From: a virus
DNA length: 24,437 bases
Direction: 5' to 3' (one strand)
IMG/VR virus record: IMGVR_UViG_3300017730_000083
Coordinates: 1-24,437 of that record
In this document: piece by piece, positions 21,358 through 24,437 of the stretch
How positions within the stretch are numbered: the stretch's first letter is position 1
Layout: the number at the start of each line of letters is the position of its first letter
Notes under the pieces: generated by a model
What the model was told of the DNA's origin: nothing
Seen by the model: the letters and a program-made list of their open reading frames with translations, nothing else
Databases searched by the model: none
Program-made: the position numbers and the translations under genes

Positions 21358-23053
21358 AGAATTAACGCCTGAACAACAAAAAGCTTTAGAAGATGTTTTA
21401 AATAACAGAAAAAATATACCTTATGTAGAAGTTAAAGGTAACCTTTTAGATATATTTAGAGATAAAAACTTTCAAAATAAAAATGTTAACGAAGAACAAC
21501 TAAAAAGATTTTGGGAAATATTTGGTTGGGTACCTAATGTTGTGTGGGGTGGAATTATTGGTAACACAATAAAGAATGTATCAGGGGTTGCAACAACTTC
21601 ATATAGTGAAGAGGATTTGCCAACTAGAAAAGAAGACATTGGTATGAGTTATGCACAGTACACAAACATGATATCTTACTCTTTAGGTAGAGAGTGGGAC
21701 AATTTAGAACCAGAAGTACAAGAAGGATTCAATTATATCTATGAGATAACCCCACCAGAAGATTTAAGAAAGATAGCTGTAGCTGCAGGAGACCATCACG
21801 ATTTACTTATAGAAGCAGTACTCCAGGGTAAGAACCCTGCAGATATTAGAGTTAGTTTTGAAGATGCGAACATAGAAGTCCTGAACACTTACTCTGAAGA
21901 ATCAGACTTAGCACGTAAAGCTTATTATGAGAAACAAGCTAGAGAAGATGCTTACAAAGAATCTGCATTTATGTTATACGATAAAGACAATGCTGAAAGT
22001 TTATTGCTTGAATTAGAATCAGGGAAAATAGATAAAACAGAATACTTAAAACGTTTGGACATTATGTTAGAAAAAAATAACATAGACCCTGCAGATTTTT
22101 TACAGAACCTAAAAGGTCAAGAGGTAGGTTCTGTGACTGGACCAGTAGCTATTGAAGATACTTATTTAAGCAGCGTAGCAATGGGTCTTACTGGTGGAGA
22201 ATACTACGGTATTGCAGGTGAGGTTATTCCAGAAGTTTACGGAGAAGGTGAAGAACCTTTATACGAATATGGATTAGGCAGACAGTTGTTTGCTAATGCT
22301 AGTCCTGAAGAAATTATGGAAGTACAATTATTGCTAGTAGAATCAGGATTTTTACAACCATTTAGTTTCGTATATGGTGTTCTAGATAATAATGATGGTG
22401 GTACTGTACAGGCTATAGAGTCTGCAATGTCACGATTTAATTTAAATGGTGAGACTATATCACAAGAAGATTTATATTCTATATTGTTAACACCAGGTGC
22501 AACTGCACAAAACTTAACTGTATTTATTAAAGAGTTCTATAAAGATACTTTAGAAGATTATGGTTATGGTAAAGATAAGTTTGCAGCATCAGAAGGTGCT
22601 GGTGTCAATTACCAATCATTGTTTAAATATATAAATCCAAGTCCTTATTCTGTCAAAGCTACTATAGGTAGTGCGATTGAAGAAGGATTAGGTAGACCAG
22701 CTAGTGATTACGAATTGTCTGCTTATGCAGATTACATTAGTAAACTTTCTTATGATATACAAAAAGAAAACTTTAAAACAAATGAGAGTAATATACAAGC
22801 ACAAATAGCTGCTGAAAGACAAAGAGCTCAAGCAGCACAATCAGGCATGCCATACGAAAATGATTTGGAATTGCAAGGAACAGTTTCACAAGAACAAATG
22901 GGTGCTGTTATTGGTCAAGAATTTGATGAGTTCGTAAAGGATAAGTATGGAGATATGTTACAAGGTCAAAGGGATACAGCTCTTTATAATAATACTTTTG
23001 TTAATCTTCTTACCAACATCGGTAATATTGGCAGATACGTTAGAGGAAAGTAA
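21350..23053 (+). CDS. 567-residue structural-type protein with a peptidoglycan-binding-like repeat
   Basis: The GTG start at 21350 has the SD CGGAGGAG and overlaps the previous stop by 8 bases. The body is helical and acidic. Residues about 320-365 (EIMEVQLLLVESGFLQPFSF, GVLDNNDGG, VQAIESAMSRFN) resemble the 'LQ..L...Gyl....G..D..T..Ai..f' pattern of peptidoglycan-binding domains, which phage internal or tail-tip proteins also use. The segment VQEGFNYIYEITPPEDLRK and other parts have no assignment. Next to a giant virion protein and a muralytic gene it is probably an ejection or tail-associated protein. Function is inferred from position and one weak motif. Confidence 0.65.
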   Translation: MAEELTPEQQKALEDVLNNRKNIPYVEVKGNLLDIFRDKNFQNKNVNEEQLKRFWEIFGWVPNVVWGGIIGNTIKNVSGVATTSYSEEDLPTRKEDIGMSYAQYTNMISYSLGREWDNLEPEVQEGFNYIYEITPPEDLRKIAVAAGDHHDLLIEAVLQGKNPADIRVSFEDANIEVLNTYSEESDLARKAYYEKQAREDAYKESAFMLYDKDNAESLLLELESGKIDKTEYLKRLDIMLEKNNIDPADFLQNLKGQEVGSVTGPVAIEDTYLSSVAMGLTGGEYYGIAGEVIPEVYGEGEEPLYEYGLGRQLFANASPEEIMEVQLLLVESGFLQPFSFVYGVLDNNDGGTVQAIESAMSRFNLNGETISQEDLYSILLTPGATAQNLTVFIKEFYKDTLEDYGYGKDKFAASEGAGVNYQSLFKYINPSPYSVKATIGSAIEEGLGRPASDYELSAYADYISKLSYDIQKENFKTNESNIQAQIAAERQRAQAAQSGMPYENDLELQGTVSQEQMGAVIGQEFDEFVKDKYGDMLQGQRDTALYNNTFVNLLTNIGNIGRYVRGK

Positions 23054-23054
23054 C

Positions 23055-23906
23055 ATGTACAATGCTACTAAACTTTATTACCTCTTACTAGGAGCTACTT
23101 ATTACTTAGAAAATAATGCTGGTATGGAGATGCAGAGTAATGAATTAAATAAAAACCCTAGAGTTATTGAAGACATGCATTTTATGATTGGGTTAGCTTT
23201 TGCTGAACATAGAACTGGTGACAATGAAACTGATGGTATAGCAAAAAATGTTAGAGGAGCTAAAAATAATAATGGAACTTATGACCACGGACTTTGGCAA
23301 ATAAATTTAAACCAAGCTAACTATACATACCTTACTTCACAACAACCTAGTAATGGAGTAAACTCTAATATCCCTATGTTTAAAGGACTTAGTAAAAGAG
23401 AGTTAAAAGATTTATTATATGAACCTGGTGCAAATGCCATAGCAGCTTTAGCTATAGTACAACTAACTGCTGGTGGTGATAAGTACAGTGGTATAAATAA
23501 TTGGTCTACAGGAAAACTTGTAACTCCTAATAGTGCTTATTATTCTGAAGCAAAAAAAGATTTAACAAATCATTTAGGAGCTACTGAATGGGTTAATGCA
23601 AGAATAGATAAAAAGATTACTGAATCTTTTCAAGCGATTCCTACATTTCAACCACCAGTTACTCCACCAGATAATGATACTGAGTTTATTAACAATGAAA
23701 CAAACAGAATAACAGGGAATGATGACTACAGTAATCTTAATTTTATAGATACTGCTGTAGCTAAGACAATACAAAAAGGTTATGACGCTTTTCAAACAAC
23801 AAAGGGATATTTTAATAAAGTAAAAGAAAAATTAAACGAGCCTTTTATAGGGGATGCTTTATTAAAACAAATAGATTTTATGGAAAGTAAATACAATGAA
23901 CGATGA
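23055..23906 (+). CDS. Lysozyme-fold muralytic protein (transglycosylase-like)
   Basis: From the ATG at 23055 (SD AGAGGAAAG), 283 residues. The catalytic region has a Glu in LAFAEH (E51) followed by GTYDHGLWQIN (GLWQIN at 79-84), the hallmark of lysozyme/soluble-lytic-transglycosylase folds that cut peptidoglycan glycan strands. A second helical block with AIAALAIVQLTAGG supports the fold. The C-terminal 100 residues are Pro/Asp/Asn-rich, then helical. It is probably a virion-associated enzyme that opens the wall for DNA entry rather than a cell-lysis endolysin, because it sits in the structural operon. An in-frame extension starting at 22947 adds a strongly hydrophobic leader. Confidence 0.82.
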   Translation: MYNATKLYYLLLGATYYLENNAGMEMQSNELNKNPRVIEDMHFMIGLAFAEHRTGDNETDGIAKNVRGAKNNNGTYDHGLWQINLNQANYTYLTSQQPSNGVNSNIPMFKGLSKRELKDLLYEPGANAIAALAIVQLTAGGDKYSGINNWSTGKLVTPNSAYYSEAKKDLTNHLGATEWVNARIDKKITESFQAIPTFQPPVTPPDNDTEFINNETNRITGNDDYSNLNFIDTAVAKTIQKGYDAFQTTKGYFNKVKEKLNEPFIGDALLKQIDFMESKYNER

Positions 23907-23994
23907 GCAAATGGCTGAGTTAATTAAATTACAAGTACTTATAGCTAAAGGTCGTAAAGCAATTAAAAAAGTAAAATCAAACAATGGAAAGTAA
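23896..23994 (+). CDS. Unknown 32-residue peptide
   Basis: ATG at 23896 (sequence begins MNDEQMAELIKLQVLIAKG), TAA at 23992-23994. It overlaps the muralytic gene by 11 bases and the next gene by 11 bases. It is helical and amphipathic with a Lys-rich tail. There is no strong SD. It is kept because such overlapping starts are the rule in this operon. Confidence 0.5.
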   Translation: MNDEQMAELIKLQVLIAKGRKAIKKVKSNNGK

Positions 23995-24437
23995 AGAAGA
24001 ACTTTTAGCAAAGTTAGAAATACTAGAAGAGCAACTTGCCGCTATAACTCAATCTGGTCAACAACCTGATATTGCTCAGCTTGCAAAAATAGAAAAAGAA
24101 TTAACTGCAATCAAAGAGGAACTTCAGATAGTTGATAATTTAGAAACCTCAGCTGCAGATGCTTTAACTTTACCAGATGATGAGGGCTATGAAAATAGAG
24201 GTGTCAGTTTTGAATTAAGTAATGATGTAGCTGATTTAGAATATCTACTAGCACAGAAATACAGCGACTTTATAGCTGATGACCCAAGAGATACAGTACC
24301 TTTTGCTCAAATGTCTGAAGGAAACCCACCTTTTGAGCTGACATTAATTAATGATACATTTTTATATGTTGACTTATTAACTGTTAAACCTGAGATGCAA
24401 GGACAAGGCGGAGCTTCTCAGATAATGATAGAGATAA
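23984..24437 (+). CDS. Partial gene: N-terminal coiled coil then GNAT-acetyltransferase-like fold
   Basis: The gene runs off the right edge; 151 codons are visible. Residues 1-55 form an acidic coiled coil (EELLAKLEILEEQLAA). Residues about 120-150 read LTLINDTFLYVDLLTVKPEM then QGQGGASQIM, matching the beta4 strand and acetyl-CoA loop of GNAT acetyltransferases (V.P..QGqGxGs.Lm). The final glycine pattern QGQGGAS replaces the usual (R/Q)GxGxG/A closely. It is coupled to the preceding peptide gene. It could modify a host or virion protein, or be a polyvalent-type domain on a structural protein. The remainder of the fold lies outside the window. Confidence 0.6.
   Translation, partial: MESKEELLAKLEILEEQLAAITQSGQQPDIAQLAKIEKELTAIKEELQIVDNLETSAADALTLPDDEGYENRGVSFELSNDVADLEYLLAQKYSDFIADDPRDTVPFAQMSEGNPPFELTLINDTFLYVDLLTVKPEMQGQGGASQIMIEI

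Overview
The window looks like part of a tailed double-stranded DNA phage genome (Caudoviricetes), low in GC, with compact operons and strong Shine-Dalgarno (SD) sequences. Evidence is a terminase large subunit followed directly by a portal protein, a 2316-residue virion-type protein, a second large structural-type protein and a lysozyme-fold muralytic protein, all on the + strand. The style resembles uncultured marine or freshwater phages. The host cannot be decided from sequence alone; a possible leaderless promoter and the portal/giant-protein layout would fit an actinobacterial host, but that is a guess. No integrase, tRNA, CRISPR array or insertion sequence was seen.

Layout. Bases 1-7949 are read leftward (minus strand). 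At the far left is a small operon: a helix-turn-helix protein, a calcineurin-like metallophosphoesterase, a tiny zinc-ribbon protein and a partial gene that may be a single-strand annealing protein. It starts beside two identical 14-bp palindromes. To its right, a longer leftward operon (7059 to 1909) ends in a clear intrinsic terminator. It encodes zinc-ribbon proteins, several unknown proteins, a MoxR/CobS-type AAA+ ATPase and a CobT-like von Willebrand factor A (VWA) protein. Its reading frames are interrupted once, by about 335 bases (6242-6576) with no gene but many helices; this is a candidate structured RNA. A separate 149-residue unknown protein (7500-7949) has its own terminator.

Bases 7950-8933 are an almost gene-free divergent control region with a long imperfect hairpin, one tiny ORF with a good SD, and a repeated TTTGACTTGACT-like motif. 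From 8934 rightward runs the packaging and virion operon: a PD-(D/E)XK nuclease, five very small proteins (two extremely lysine-rich), TerL with a zinc-finger/HTH amino terminus, portal, two small proteins, the 2316-residue protein, a 567-residue protein, the muralytic protein, a 32-residue peptide and a partial protein ending in a GNAT-like fold. The major capsid gene is not in the window and presumably lies further right.

The most interesting points are: (1) the 2316-residue protein appears to carry the two halves of a YpsA-type SLOG nucleotide-binding domain separated by about 330 residues; (2) the helix-rich intergenic region 6265-6557, whose non-Watson-Crick pairs are G-U only if read from the minus strand; (3) a phage MoxR-VWA module with co-translated unknown partners; and (4) palindromes shared between the HTH gene promoter and the control region of the MoxR-VWA operon, which suggests one regulator controls both.
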